DNA from: Flexithrix dorotheae DSM 6795
Lineage (GTDB): Bacteria; Bacteroidota; Bacteroidia; Cytophagales; Flammeovirgaceae
DNA: 64,000 nucleotides
Assembly: GCF_000379765.1 (NCBI RefSeq)
Contig: NZ_KB903451.1
Location: forward strand, 1 to 64,000
Reading direction: 5' to 3'
A program made the position numbers and the translations under genes. Within the stretch, counting starts at the first letter, position 1, and the number at the start of each line of letters is the position of its first letter. Below are positions 1-9,077 of this stretch, piece by piece. The notes beneath the pieces were generated by a model. The model saw only the letters and a program-made list of their open reading frames with translations, searched no databases and was not told the origin of the DNA.

Positions 1-279
1 TTTCTTGTAAATAACTACTCATCCGAAATCCTTGAGGACTGCTTGCAAGGCAATGATTTTTATTCACTATCAACTTGCCAAAACTTGACTTTATTTTTTT
101 TTCTTGTTCTTTTTATAGGACTCATCCCCAAGACTATTTTGTAATACTTCCCGACCCAATTTTGCCCATACCTCAACAAACGACTTCTCATATTCATACC
201 CACTAGTTTGGCCTTGTTGAGAGGCTTGCCATAATTTAATTTCTGCCTGTATCTTAGCGGTTAATTCTTCAGTGGTCAT
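1..279 (-). mobile_element. Insertion-sequence transposase, N-terminal part, cut by window edge, probable -1 frameshift
   Basis: A 62-residue frame starts at 279 and stops at 91-93. Just before the stop the minus strand has a run of nine A (102 to 94). Slipping back one base there opens a second frame that runs without a stop to base 1 and reads on plausibly (IKSSFGKLIVNK, then GFRMSSYLQE). A frameshift on a poly-A run is a known way for insertion sequences to make full transposase. The sequence (YEYEKSFVEVWAKLGREVLQ) looks to me like the N-terminus of an ISKra4-like transposase, but I am not certain of the family. Most of the element lies outside the window. It could also be a decayed copy with a simple indel in the A run. 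Confidence 0.5.
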
Positions 280-366
280 CAGATATCTGGTTTTGGTTTT
301 AGTACTTTTTCAAGATAATCCTTTTTATGCAATTTTTCAATAAATCTTTAAGGCTGGGAAGTTTGA

Positions 367-912
367 CGTGCACCCATCAAAAGCGACTTTGTTTATCCTG
401 ATAGTGCTTTCTATAAGCTGGAAATTGGACTTGACAATCCCGGAAAACGAGTTTCCTATGCCAATACCACTTTAGGCCAATGTGTTGATTTTACAGGCGA
501 TTCCTGTGAAGTGATCATGGGAAACAAAACCTGTGAGCAGGCTGCCTGGACCAGGAATTTTTATCATTTTATTATGGGGCTTCCTATGACCCTCCAAAAT
601 GATGAGGGTAAGATAAAGGATGCTCTGGTAAAAACTTCATTTCATCAAATGCCTTCGTATCGGGTAAAAATTGATTATGTAAAAGAAAAATGGCATTTCT
701 ATTTTTCTGAATCAAATTATCAGCTTATTGGGTTTGCTTTTGATAAAAACTTTGAAGAAAAGGCAGAGGAAATCCAGACAGAAGGTTTAATTGAAGTGGA
801 CGGCATGAAATTATGCAAAATGCGTTCCTGGTGGATCACTACCGACTCCCTGTCTCCAATTTATTCAGGAAAGGATGAAATTATTAATTCTGAAAATTGG
901 GAGAAAAATTGA
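367..912 (+). pseudogene. 5'-truncated gene, DUF6503-like protein remnant
   Basis: The reading frame is open from 367 to the stop at 910-912, with an in-frame TGA at 364-366. The first ATG (511) falls inside what reads like ordinary protein: the 48 codons before it include SDFVYPDSAFYKLEIGLDNP and read smoothly into the rest. A short protein starting at 511 (133 residues) would therefore lack its natural N-terminus and any signal peptide. The fragment (FYHFIMGLPMTLQNDEG, later MRSWWITTDS) resembles the C-terminal half of the DUF6503 family of Bacteroidota exported proteins, recognised by pattern only. The lost 5' part lies next to the insertion-sequence end, which suggests the element or a deletion beside it removed it. 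Function unknown. Confidence 0.55.
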
Positions 913-952
913 TGACAAGCTTTTTCAAAGGCCTCTTTCTTTGCTGAAGAAT

Positions 953-1243
953 TTAATTCCCGGCAAATGGAGTCCCGAAAATACCTACTGCAAGTTCAGC
1001 CCAGGTGAGTAAAAACAGCCCGAAAACTACCAGCACAAGAAAAAACCTTTGTTTATGGCTCCTTACCAATCTGAGAATCAACTCACAAACTAATCCCGTA
1101 CTCATTAAAAGAAATCCCATAATTAAAAAATCAAAACCTGACCAATTTACTTCATTGGTAAATTGCATGGCAATGAAGGGAATTAATAACAAAAATGGAA
1201 CTCCAAGAAGAATCAAAAACAACCTTTGGTTTGGAATAGTCAT
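953..1243 (-). CDS. Small hydrophobic membrane protein
   Basis: This 96-residue protein is mostly membrane-spanning. Hydrophobic stretches lie at about residues 8-27, 38-60 and 67-90, separated by short charged loops (for example RLVRSHKQR), so three transmembrane helices are likely. I do not recognise a family. It stands alone on the minus strand, with the truncated gene ending at 912 on the other strand and a terminator-like palindrome upstream at 1479-1500. An overlapping plus-strand frame (1005-1346) is rich in lysine and asparagine and looks like its shadow. No function can be given. Confidence 0.55.
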   Translation of the reverse strand: MTIPNQRLFLILLGVPFLLLIPFIAMQFTNEVNWSGFDFLIMGFLLMSTGLVCELILRLVRSHKQRFFLVLVVFGLFLLTWAELAVGIFGTPFAGN

Positions 1244-1478
1244 AATTTTATTTTTTAAAAAGTTCTTTGAGTTACAAAGTAAATTAAATTCTCTATTTAT
1301 GCAAATTATAGTTGAATTTATTTTCTTCTCCAGGTTCTTTAAATAGAGAGAAACAACAGGTGGATCTCAATCAAAGGAAAGCGAAAAATTTTTGAACTTT
1401 ATTCATTAAAACCAGGCAGCATGAATTTCTGATGGAGCAATTCCCCCAATATTTTTTGGTAATTGGGAAATCAAAAAA

Positions 1479-1500
1479 GGTACGGGTTTAAACCCATACC
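1479..1500. terminator. Palindromic terminator, active in either direction
   Basis: A 22-base near-perfect palindrome (GGTACGGGTTTAAACCCATACC) is flanked by A runs on the left and T runs on the right, so each strand shows a hairpin followed by a T tract. It lies just downstream of the stop of the TfoX-like gene at 1507 and should end that minus-strand transcript. Confidence 0.7.
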
Positions 1501-1506
1501 ATTTTT

Positions 1507-1767
1507 TTAAATTTCATCCAACAAAGTCTCTTTAATTTCCTCAGGCAACTTTCGCCAGTCCAGGTCCATCAAAGCACCCTGAAGGGAATATAAATAATAG
1601 CATTTAGGAATTGTTTTACCCGGATGTAATTCACAAATATTTCTGTAGGCCCCCACCGGAGTAATTTCAGCCAAATCTGCCAGGGTAAATACCCCGATTT
1701 CATTCAGGCGCTGCCTGATTGTTATCCCAATATTTCTGGCCTTTTTCAATTCAATTGAGGCTTTCAT
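1507..1767 (-). CDS. TfoX C-terminal-domain protein
   Basis: The 86 residues match the stand-alone TfoX C-terminal domain: an N-terminal segment on the pattern 'LKKARNIGITIRQRLNEIGVF' is followed by 'TLADLAEITPVGAYR' and a helical tail. In enterobacteria TfoX/Sxy activates competence genes, but the isolated C-terminal domain is widespread, resembles a helix-hairpin-helix fold, and its role is unclear. The start codon overlaps the stop of the upstream VOC gene in an ATGA arrangement (1764-1767), so the two are probably translated together. A palindromic terminator follows at 1479-1500. Confidence 0.75.
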   Translation of the reverse strand: MKASIELKKARNIGITIRQRLNEIGVFTLADLAEITPVGAYRNICELHPGKTIPKCYYLYSLQGALMDLDWRKLPEEIKETLLDEI

Positions 1768-2228
1768 CCTTCATCTGGTTTGGTGTAAGTCACGATATCA
1801 ATTCCAATTCCGTTGGGGTCCACAATGGCGAAATGTCTGTCTCCCCAGGGCTCATCCCGTATGTCCACTTCGATTTTTACTCCTTTTTGTTTAAGTCGTT
1901 GATAAACTTCATCTACCTTTTCCACTTCAATAGTCAGGTAAACTCCTTTGCCGCTGAAAGGCTCCTGAAATATTGGTTTTTGGGTAGGATGTCTTGGTAA
2001 CAAAAAGCTAATTTCCGATGACTTGTCCGGTGCATGCATCAGTAAGTAGAATTCATTCTCAAAGGTGACTCCAAAGTCTAAATAATTAGTGTAGAATGCT
2101 TTGGTTTCCAACAATTTTTCCGTGATAATTCCTGCATTAAATTTCATTTGATTTACTTTTAAATGGTTATCCTGACAATATGCAAATCCAGATATTACTG
2201 AAAATGCCAATACAATAATTTTCTTCAT
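1764..2228 (-). CDS. Exported VOC-family (glyoxalase/bleomycin-resistance-like) protein
   Basis: The protein has 154 residues. Residues 1-19 form a signal peptide (MKKIIVLAFSVISGFAYC). The rest is one vicinal-oxygen-chelate domain, with the usual opening (ITEKLLETKAFYTNYLDFGV), a middle strand (GVYLTIEVEKVDEVYQRLKQKG) and a terminal motif (DPNGIGIDIV). VOC proteins include glyoxalases, dioxygenases and drug-binding proteins; the substrate cannot be told here. A signal peptide is unusual for this small soluble fold and suggests a periplasmic or surface location, possibly as a lipoprotein at Cys19 although the lipobox is poor. It overlaps the TfoX-like gene by four bases. The AraC-family regulator gene ends its upstream neighbour at 2300. 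Confidence 0.75.
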   Translation of the reverse strand: MKKIIVLAFSVISGFAYCQDNHLKVNQMKFNAGIITEKLLETKAFYTNYLDFGVTFENEFYLLMHAPDKSSEISFLLPRHPTQKPIFQEPFSGKGVYLTIEVEKVDEVYQRLKQKGVKIEVDIRDEPWGDRHFAIVDPNGIGIDIVTYTKPDEG

Positions 2229-2299
2229 TCCAATTATTTTTTAGTTAAATCAAATTTAGATTGAAAACTGAGGCAGGGATTGTAAAAATCGGACAAAAT

Positions 2300-3130
2300 C
2301 TAATGAAAGGCTTGCATGGGAGTTACACCATAAAAGGTTTTGAAATCCTTAATAAAATGAGCCTGATCGTAAAATCCTACATCATAAAATAGCTTGTTGT
2401 TTTTAAGGCTACGGATAGAAGGTTTGGCATTTAGAATACACTGAAACCGAACGACTTTACTAAAAGATTTGGGTGTGGTACCTATGTAATAATTAAATAT
2501 TCTTCGGAGTTGTCTTGGGCTCAATCCGGTATTTAATTCCTGTTCTGTTTCAAGGGTTCCGGATTTTTCGAAAATTAGTTTTAAAGCTTTAAAGAATCTC
2601 CCGTCAAAATCAAAATTACGATTGGCAATCTCAGCTTCAATAAAGGCATGCAGAGTCTTTGAAATCACTTCAAAATCCTGATGCTGATGAATATTTTTAG
2701 AGATAAATTCCGCAGTTTTGGGAAGTATTTTATTTAATTCCTGTGACTGATTACTCAGTGATTTAGCATCTACTCCAAACAAAAGCGGAAAAGCAGATGG
2801 AAGGAACCTGATACCCAGGTAATCGAATGCTTTCCCGATACCGAATTCGGTATATTTTCGGCAAAAACCCATTACAAAACTTTCCTCAGCATTGTAATGA
2901 TTAAAAAAAATATCAATGCAACCATCCGACACTACCCTATAAATATAGGGACTGCTCAGCGGAGTTTTGGTCTTCAGCTGCCAAAAACAATAGATAAAAT
3001 GTGCTACTTTACCTTCAGGATAAATTTCCCGATAAATAATATCACCATTATCCTTTTCAATTGTTATCGCTGGCTGAATTGGCCTGAAATATTTTTTTAT
3101 TGCCTCAAATTCCTTCACATTTTTTTTCAA
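2300..3130 (-). CDS. AraC-family transcriptional regulator
   Basis: The protein has 276 residues. The N-terminal part (about 1-150) resembles the DUF6597-type sensory domain of Bacteroidota AraC regulators (HFIYCFWQLKTKT, then SDGCIDIFF and LGIRFLPSAFPLLFG). The C-terminal 100 residues are a two-helix-turn-helix AraC DNA-binding domain: GLSPRQLRRIFNYYIGTTPK is the first recognition unit, and DVGFYDQAHFIKDFKTFYGVTP is the typical second-unit signature. The ligand is unknown. The VOC gene follows 71 bases downstream and may be cotranscribed or controlled by it. The upstream lyase gene ends only 12 bases before this gene starts, so readthrough from the lyase gene is also possible. Confidence 0.85.
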   Translation of the reverse strand: MKKNVKEFEAIKKYFRPIQPAITIEKDNGDIIYREIYPEGKVAHFIYCFWQLKTKTPLSSPYIYRVVSDGCIDIFFNHYNAEESFVMGFCRKYTEFGIGKAFDYLGIRFLPSAFPLLFGVDAKSLSNQSQELNKILPKTAEFISKNIHQHQDFEVISKTLHAFIEAEIANRNFDFDGRFFKALKLIFEKSGTLETEQELNTGLSPRQLRRIFNYYIGTTPKSFSKVVRFQCILNAKPSIRSLKNNKLFYDVGFYDQAHFIKDFKTFYGVTPMQAFH

Positions 3131-3142
3131 TATTTGATTTTT

Positions 3143-5272
3143 CTAAAAATCCACCTTTACCTTCGATACGTCTTTTTCAAGTGGAAGATAAATTTTCACG
3201 GGATTTTGACTGGGTTTGGATACAGTAATTTCCACTACCCCTTTATTTTCTTTAAAAGTAGTCTTTATTTTTTGTACCTCCTCTTTTGCTGGAACCAATA
3301 CCCAGGCAAAGCACTTAGTTCCTGAAATACCAGTTTGGTAAATTAAAGTCGGAATAGGAGTTTTTACCCCATATTCTGCACTATACCATCCCTGAATAAA
3401 TGGTTCTTCCTGCCCTTTTACAATCGTTGGATTCCAGTCCACATCATCCCCTAAGGGAATAATACTCAAATTAGGCCCATCAGAATTTTCTGTTACAACC
3501 CCATTGCCTTGAAGCTTTAATTTAGAATCGGGTGAAAAATGCCATAAAACCTCCAGATCTCTCTGCCGGTCCGTTTCAAACTGATCCAGCACTACCCAAA
3601 ATTCATCGTGGAGATAAAGCACAGAACGGGAATGTACAGCAGTTCCTTCTGTTTTTTCAAAACCATCTGTAAAGGTTCCATAGGAATAATCATATTTAGG
3701 ATGATGAATAAAATCTTTGCCCTCTTCCAGTGGGGAGTTCGTCCGTACAGGCCCTTCACTTTGCCCATTTCCATCCACTAAAATGACATTATGAGAAAGA
3801 GAACTTCGGAAATACCCTCTCCAGATCGTTGGATCAAAACTGAAATAATCTTTGTGGGTAAAGCGGCCACCATCCACCAATAAATCTTTTCCATAAGCCG
3901 AGATGGATAAATGAAGCTTATCTCTGTGCTGATGACCTGTTCCATAAGGACCATTGTCAAAAAAGGACCAGTGGGCATTTTTATCCCAACCACTTCGCAT
4001 CACGTGAATTCCTGCCCATGGAAAAGTAAGTGATGGTCCTTTGGGAGGCTTTTCTCCACTTTTTCCATTTGTTGCTATCCATTCCCAGTCGGGTTTATTA
4101 TATTTTTTTGCCGCATGAAGCACTCGGGGCCTCAGGTCTTCCCGGTCTGAATCACTATTAAGCGGTTGGTGACCGTCTGGGCGCATGGCATAAGCCAGGT
4201 AAGCATACATTTCTTCAATTCGCTGAATATAGGCTTGGGAAATCTCTCTGTCTGCTTTTTTAAAATTATCAGCTACTGATTCGAACCTATGCAAGGCTAC
4301 CCACTGTGTTTTGGTAGAAAGTTCTGTTTGGAGCCCGTCTGGATAAACCTGTCTGTTTATTTCATTTGTCATGACTTCCAAGGCATAATTGGCCCAATCT
4401 TCACTTTCTTTAAACTCCGGAAAGGCTAATCCGGCAAGTGCCAAACCATTCATTTCCATGGTAGTCCAGTTATGTCCCGATTTGTGGTATTTCCTTAAAA
4501 AACCAGCCTGCTCCTGTAGGCTACACAACATTAATAAACGGGTTGCAGGGCTGAATTCTTCATCATCCTGAAAGGCATAAAAGGTTTGTGGCCAGGTAGC
4601 ACCTAATCTTTGGCCGGCTTGTAAAGTTCGCCATTCCACCTCTCCAATATCCCGGTAATCCAGTGAAATATCAGGATCTAAAACCAGATAAACTGAATCC
4701 CCCTTCTCCGGCAACTTATGATGGATCACCCAATCTTTCATGAGCCTGTCGAAAGCCTGAATATATTGCTTATTTCCAGTTTGTTGGGTAGCGGTCAAAA
4801 AGGTAAGCATGTACCTGTGACCATTTAAAGTATATCCAAATTCATCGTCATGATCCGGACCGGTATGGTCCCACTTCCATCCCCCACTTTCGCTGACTGG
4901 CATTTTTTCAAATTTTCCTTCGAATATCATTGAATCTGAAGCAATGGCTCTGGCGATGTTTTCTATATGCTCATAAGGAGGAGTCTCCATGGTAGTGACC
5001 ACCCAATCCCGCTTATTGTTTTTATAATGAGCAAGAAGTTGCTGTAATCCCCCAATGGTATCTTTTCTTACCAAAAATTGTCTTACAGATTCCAAATCTG
5101 CCTGCTGCAGGTCCAGAGCATTAAGCATATCCCTTATTCTTTCCGCATCGTATGTCCATAAACTTTCTACAGAATTAATTTTTTGCCATTTGGCCTGTTC
5201 TGAGCTTTGTTTTACTCCGCAGCCTGTTAGAAAAAATATTCCCCATATCAGGCCAATGTATTTCATTTTCAT
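3143..5272 (-). CDS. Heparinase II/III-type polysaccharide lyase, lipoprotein
   Basis: The protein has 709 residues. It begins with a lipoprotein signal peptide (lipobox LTGC, Cys18). Residues of about 90-380 look like an (alpha/alpha)6 toroid, including the motif HNWTTMEMNGLALAGLA. Residues of about 400-700 form the beta-sandwich with the characteristic GTGHQHRDKLHLSISAYGKD and LLVDGGRFTHKD, where His residues sit at the active site in related lyases. This fold covers several lyase families acting on uronic-acid polymers (alginate, glycosaminoglycan, ulvan-like substrates); I cannot choose the family by eye. Agar and porphyran contain no uronic acid, so this enzyme probably serves another substrate and may lie outside the galactan locus proper. 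Confidence 0.8.
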   Translation of the reverse strand: MKMKYIGLIWGIFFLTGCGVKQSSEQAKWQKINSVESLWTYDAERIRDMLNALDLQQADLESVRQFLVRKDTIGGLQQLLAHYKNNKRDWVVTTMETPPYEHIENIARAIASDSMIFEGKFEKMPVSESGGWKWDHTGPDHDDEFGYTLNGHRYMLTFLTATQQTGNKQYIQAFDRLMKDWVIHHKLPEKGDSVYLVLDPDISLDYRDIGEVEWRTLQAGQRLGATWPQTFYAFQDDEEFSPATRLLMLCSLQEQAGFLRKYHKSGHNWTTMEMNGLALAGLAFPEFKESEDWANYALEVMTNEINRQVYPDGLQTELSTKTQWVALHRFESVADNFKKADREISQAYIQRIEEMYAYLAYAMRPDGHQPLNSDSDREDLRPRVLHAAKKYNKPDWEWIATNGKSGEKPPKGPSLTFPWAGIHVMRSGWDKNAHWSFFDNGPYGTGHQHRDKLHLSISAYGKDLLVDGGRFTHKDYFSFDPTIWRGYFRSSLSHNVILVDGNGQSEGPVRTNSPLEEGKDFIHHPKYDYSYGTFTDGFEKTEGTAVHSRSVLYLHDEFWVVLDQFETDRQRDLEVLWHFSPDSKLKLQGNGVVTENSDGPNLSIIPLGDDVDWNPTIVKGQEEPFIQGWYSAEYGVKTPIPTLIYQTGISGTKCFAWVLVPAKEEVQKIKTTFKENKGVVEITVSKPSQNPVKIYLPLEKDVSKVKVDF

Positions 5273-5527
5273 ATTTGTTTAGTTTAAGATAGGTCTATTA
5301 ATATAGACCTTAGAAAAGTGCAATTAGACTATCTCCAGGCCATAAAAATTCCCAAAAGAATTAATTCTAATGAATTTCTTAAATCAGGCATGGCAAATAC
5401 CCACTTTTATCCTACCTTTATAGGCAATAATTTTTTGTAATTAGTCAATCAGCTAATAAAATAGGTTTTTCCTTCGAAACTATTATTAATTGGCTTTGAA
5501 ATTATCCGGGCCATATTATTATTTTAG

Positions 5528-7345
5528 ATGCACACTCAACTTCAGATATTCAAGGAGATAATTGAACCAATTCTCATTTTGGATAAAGAGGGATACATAA
5601 TTTTTGCCAACCCCTCATTTGAAAATCTGAGTGGGTATTCTTATTCAGCGTTGTCCGGAAAATCGATCAAGATATTATTTCCTGATACTTCAGGAAACAA
5701 TGCTCACACTTCCATCTTTAGCGCTATTTCTAATTTTACCCCAATAAAGCTGGGAAAAGAACAGCCTTTATATTTACTGAAAAAGGATCTGGAAAAAATT
5801 CCTGTGGGAATTTCACTGAGTGTCATTGAAACCGAAAACGCAAAGGTGCTTATTGCTTTGTTTTCAGAAAAAACAGAAGTTATCACCCAGGAGCAATTAA
5901 AACGGGCTAATTCTTTTTATTTATCGCTAATTGAGCATAATGAGGACCACATTTTTCAATTAGATAAAGATCTGAATATCAGGTACATCAACCATGTAGC
6001 TCCGGGTTTAAAAAGAGAAGAAGTATTGGGCACAAGCCTACTTCCACTTTTACCGGATGAAGCCACTAAAATCAGGGTTAAAAATATCCTTCAGAATTCT
6101 TTTAAAACAGGAAAGCCTGATTCGTACGAAATCAATTTCAATTCTCCAAATGGCATTATTCGGTATGATACAACCGTTACTCCAGTGGTGAAAAATGGCA
6201 ATGTAGAAGCAGTAAACCTCATATCCAGAGATTTTACTAATGAATACAAGCTCAAGTCTAAAATCCTGGAACACCAGAGGTTTATTGAAAATCTCGATAA
6301 TTATTCCCTTAATGGCGTTTATATTTATAATATTCAAAAAGGTATAAATACTTATATTAATAAAAGGTATGAGGAAATTTTAGGCTATTCCCTGCAGGAA
6401 ATTAATGACATGAGCCCGGAGGAATTTTTTGCACTTTTTCATCCTGATGATGCCCAGGCAATCTCTGACCATATGAAGGAAGTTTCAAATCTTAAAAAAG
6501 GAGAATTTTCGGAATTGGAATACAGATTTAAGGCTAAAAACGGAAATTGGGTTTGGTGTTTATCCCGGGATGCTGGTTTTGATTTCGATGAAGAAGGAAA
6601 TGTGATTAGTTTTATAGGAACATTTATTGATCTTTCGAGGCAGAAAAAAATTGAGGAATCTTTAAAAGCCAAGAATAAGGAGATTGAAAGCTTTGTATAC
6701 ATTGCCTCTCATGATTTAAAAAGTCCTTTAAATTCTGTAAAACAGATTTTTAATCATATTCTTGGCAGGTATGCACTCGACCCTACCGTTGAAGAGTTTA
6801 TGGGTATTGCTTTAAGGTCTGTGGATAGATTAAGAGAGTTGGTATCCAACCTGTTGGATTATTCCTTAATTGAAAAAAAATACCAACTTGAACAGGTTGA
6901 TCTTCAGCATCTTATTCAAATAGTATCTACAGATTTAAGAAGCCTTCTTGAGGAAAATAAGGCTGTGTTAGATTATGGCGCGTTACCTAAAATACCTGCC
7001 TACCGTGTACCAATTCGACAACTGATTCAGAACCTGATTTCAAATGGCATAAAATACCACCGCGAAAATGTGACTCCAAAAATTTCAATTAGCTGTTCTG
7101 AAAAAGAAACACATTATTTATTTAAAGTCAGGGATAACGGAATTGGAATAGAAGAGAAAGATTTCCAGAAAATATTTGTCCCTTTTTCAAGATTGGAAAA
7201 TGAAAGGAATGCTCATGGAAATGGCCTTGGATTAGCCAATTGCAAAAAAATAATAGAATTACACCAGGGAAAAATCTGGGTGGAAAGTACATTACAAAAA
7301 GGCAGTACCTTTTATTTTACCATCAGGAAATTCTTATCAGCCTAA
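5528..7345 (+). CDS. PAS-domain sensor histidine kinase
   Basis: The protein has 605 residues and no clear transmembrane segment, so it is probably cytoplasmic. It carries three PAS domains (about 5-115, 125-240 and 255-372; the third ends in a PAC-like GNWVWCLSRDAGFDFDEEGN region). The dimerisation/phosphoacceptor helix follows, with His395 in ASHDLKSPLNSV, and then an ATPase domain with the N box (QLIQNLISNGIKY), G1 box (VRDNGIGIEE) and G2 box (NGLGLANCKKI). This architecture is typical of Bacteroidota light, redox or phytochrome-like sensor kinases. No response regulator is adjacent, so it is an orphan kinase. Its last four bases overlap the end of the convergent propeller gene at 7342. 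Confidence 0.9.
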   Translation: MHTQLQIFKEIIEPILILDKEGYIIFANPSFENLSGYSYSALSGKSIKILFPDTSGNNAHTSIFSAISNFTPIKLGKEQPLYLLKKDLEKIPVGISLSVIETENAKVLIALFSEKTEVITQEQLKRANSFYLSLIEHNEDHIFQLDKDLNIRYINHVAPGLKREEVLGTSLLPLLPDEATKIRVKNILQNSFKTGKPDSYEINFNSPNGIIRYDTTVTPVVKNGNVEAVNLISRDFTNEYKLKSKILEHQRFIENLDNYSLNGVYIYNIQKGINTYINKRYEEILGYSLQEINDMSPEEFFALFHPDDAQAISDHMKEVSNLKKGEFSELEYRFKAKNGNWVWCLSRDAGFDFDEEGNVISFIGTFIDLSRQKKIEESLKAKNKEIESFVYIASHDLKSPLNSVKQIFNHILGRYALDPTVEEFMGIALRSVDRLRELVSNLLDYSLIEKKYQLEQVDLQHLIQIVSTDLRSLLEENKAVLDYGALPKIPAYRVPIRQLIQNLISNGIKYHRENVTPKISISCSEKETHYLFKVRDNGIGIEEKDFQKIFVPFSRLENERNAHGNGLGLANCKKIIELHQGKIWVESTLQKGSTFYFTIRKFLSA

Positions 7346-8847
7346 AGTTTAGAATTGGTTACAAAGGAAATATGTTGGCTATCGGGGGACCAGCTTGGCA
7401 CATTAATCGTTCCCTGACCTCCGTAGAGATAGGCCAATATTCGTGGTTTTCCCCCTTCATAGGGCATAATTCTCAAAAGACAATGTTTGTAAAAAGGATG
7501 ATCAGTCGGATCAATATCTTTGGGGAAAGAAATAAACAATATCCATTTTTGATCGGGACTGATATGGGGAAACCAGTCATTGTACTCGTCATGGGTAAGC
7601 TGAATCTGATTTTTTCCATCAGCATCCATTTTCCAAAGTTTCATTTTACCGGTTCTAACCGAATTAAAAAAGATGCGTTTACCATCGGGGCTGTATTCAG
7701 GACCGTCATCCAGGGTTTTCTGGTTGGTTAATTGCGTTTCCTTTCCCGTGTTGATATCCACATGATAAATATCAAACTGCTCCTTTCTGTATCCTGTAAA
7801 AACCATTTTTTTCCCATCAGGCGACCAGCCATGAAAATAAGAATCTCCCACCCCGGGTTTGGTCACCGCTACTGGCTCCGCAGACCCTTCTACTGGTAAA
7901 TAATAGATGGTAGAGCTATTATTATCTTCAGGATTATGATGGCTTATTCCTATTGTTTTACCATCCACCGTTAGCGCATGGTCATTGTTATTTTTATTGG
8001 CCATTCCTGTATTAATCAGGGAAATTTCCTCTGTTTTAAAATGATAATTATACAGGTAGCCTTTTGAATTGTATATTAAACTTTCTCCATCAGGTGTCCA
8101 GTTTGGGGCCTGAATGGAATGGGCATTGCTAAACAATACTTTCCGGTGACCCGACTTAATATCCATAACCTCCATATGGCTGCCAATATAATCCTGATAA
8201 GGTCTAAAATCCGGATCTGCAGGTCTGATGATTCTCACATTTCGAAAAACTGCAGTTTCCATAATTTCCGGGTTATGTGAGCAGACATAAAGCCCTACAT
8301 AAACCTCTTCACCAAGAGGCATTGAATCTAGTTTCACCGTGGTGAATTCTTCCCCAAATTTTGCCGTAGACATGATAAAGGTATCTCCAATTCGCTCAAG
8401 CTGGATGACATCGGGTAAAGAATCCGTAGAAGTGACTTCTTCAGTATCCCCACCAATACTTTTTCTATATTGTAATGAAGTTAAACCATCCCCATGGACA
8501 CTCACATTTACATGATGGGAATTATTTGCAAGGTTATTTTTAACTATCCATCCGAGCTTCCGGTGAGGATCCACCCCAGCTCCTAAAAATTTGGCTTCTG
8601 CCCTCAAAATAAAATCCCCTTTCAGGGATTTCCACAAATAATGAAACTCATCTTCACCAAACCACATATTTACACCCGATCCACCAATGGTATAGGTTTG
8701 TTCCAAAGAATTGTAGGACACAAATCCTTTATTTTTACAATTTCCCACATCCGTGTGGTTTTCAAAAAGACCTAATGGTGATTGACTGTGGGAGGGATTA
8801 AACATACTGGTAACAAAACAAAGGATAAGGAATAAATTTTTTTTCAT
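7342..8847 (-). CDS. Exported TolB-like beta-propeller protein with N-terminal DUF1349-like domain
   Basis: The protein has 501 residues. Residues 1-21 are a signal peptide. Residues of about 25-205 resemble the DUF1349 concanavalin-like fold (FHYLWKSLKGDFILRAEAKF, LGWIVKN, VYVGLYVCSH). Residues of about 230-500 hold PD40/TolB-type propeller repeats with recurring signatures such as APNWTPDGESLIYNSKG, FHGWSPDGKKMVFTGYR, GPEYSPDGKRIFFNSVR, FPHISPDQKWILFIS and VPSWSPDSQHISFV. Proteins of this make-up are common in Bacteroidota and are often annotated as TolB-like or biopolymer-transport proteins. The lectin-like front plus propeller suggests binding to a glycan or peptide in the periplasm; no enzymatic residues are evident. 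It stands alone on the minus strand, back to back with the GH117 gene. Confidence 0.8.
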   Translation of the reverse strand: MKKNLFLILCFVTSMFNPSHSQSPLGLFENHTDVGNCKNKGFVSYNSLEQTYTIGGSGVNMWFGEDEFHYLWKSLKGDFILRAEAKFLGAGVDPHRKLGWIVKNNLANNSHHVNVSVHGDGLTSLQYRKSIGGDTEEVTSTDSLPDVIQLERIGDTFIMSTAKFGEEFTTVKLDSMPLGEEVYVGLYVCSHNPEIMETAVFRNVRIIRPADPDFRPYQDYIGSHMEVMDIKSGHRKVLFSNAHSIQAPNWTPDGESLIYNSKGYLYNYHFKTEEISLINTGMANKNNNDHALTVDGKTIGISHHNPEDNNSSTIYYLPVEGSAEPVAVTKPGVGDSYFHGWSPDGKKMVFTGYRKEQFDIYHVDINTGKETQLTNQKTLDDGPEYSPDGKRIFFNSVRTGKMKLWKMDADGKNQIQLTHDEYNDWFPHISPDQKWILFISFPKDIDPTDHPFYKHCLLRIMPYEGGKPRILAYLYGGQGTINVPSWSPDSQHISFVTNSKL

Positions 8848-9077
8848 TTTATGATACTTCTGATAAGGGTAAATTGCAAAACCTACACCTCCACAAATTA
8901 CTGAATATCAATCACAATCCAGGGATTTTTGGAAAAAAAAATTTGATTTATGCCTCCATCTTGAACAGTCTTCCTTAAGTATTTTAATTTTCATTGGTTT
9001 TGGGAAAAATAAAAGCCTTAACCGTAGATTTTACGTTTATAATTTCTCATTTTTGTTTATACAACCTTATTTCAATT

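Noticed and set aside
1005-1346. Plus-strand frame of 113 codons
   Set aside because: It overlaps the membrane-protein gene antisense and is Lys/Asn-rich with no recognisable pattern.
8994-9077. Upstream start for GH117 copy 1
   Set aside because: It would add 28 residues ahead of a clean lipoprotein signal peptide that begins at 9078.
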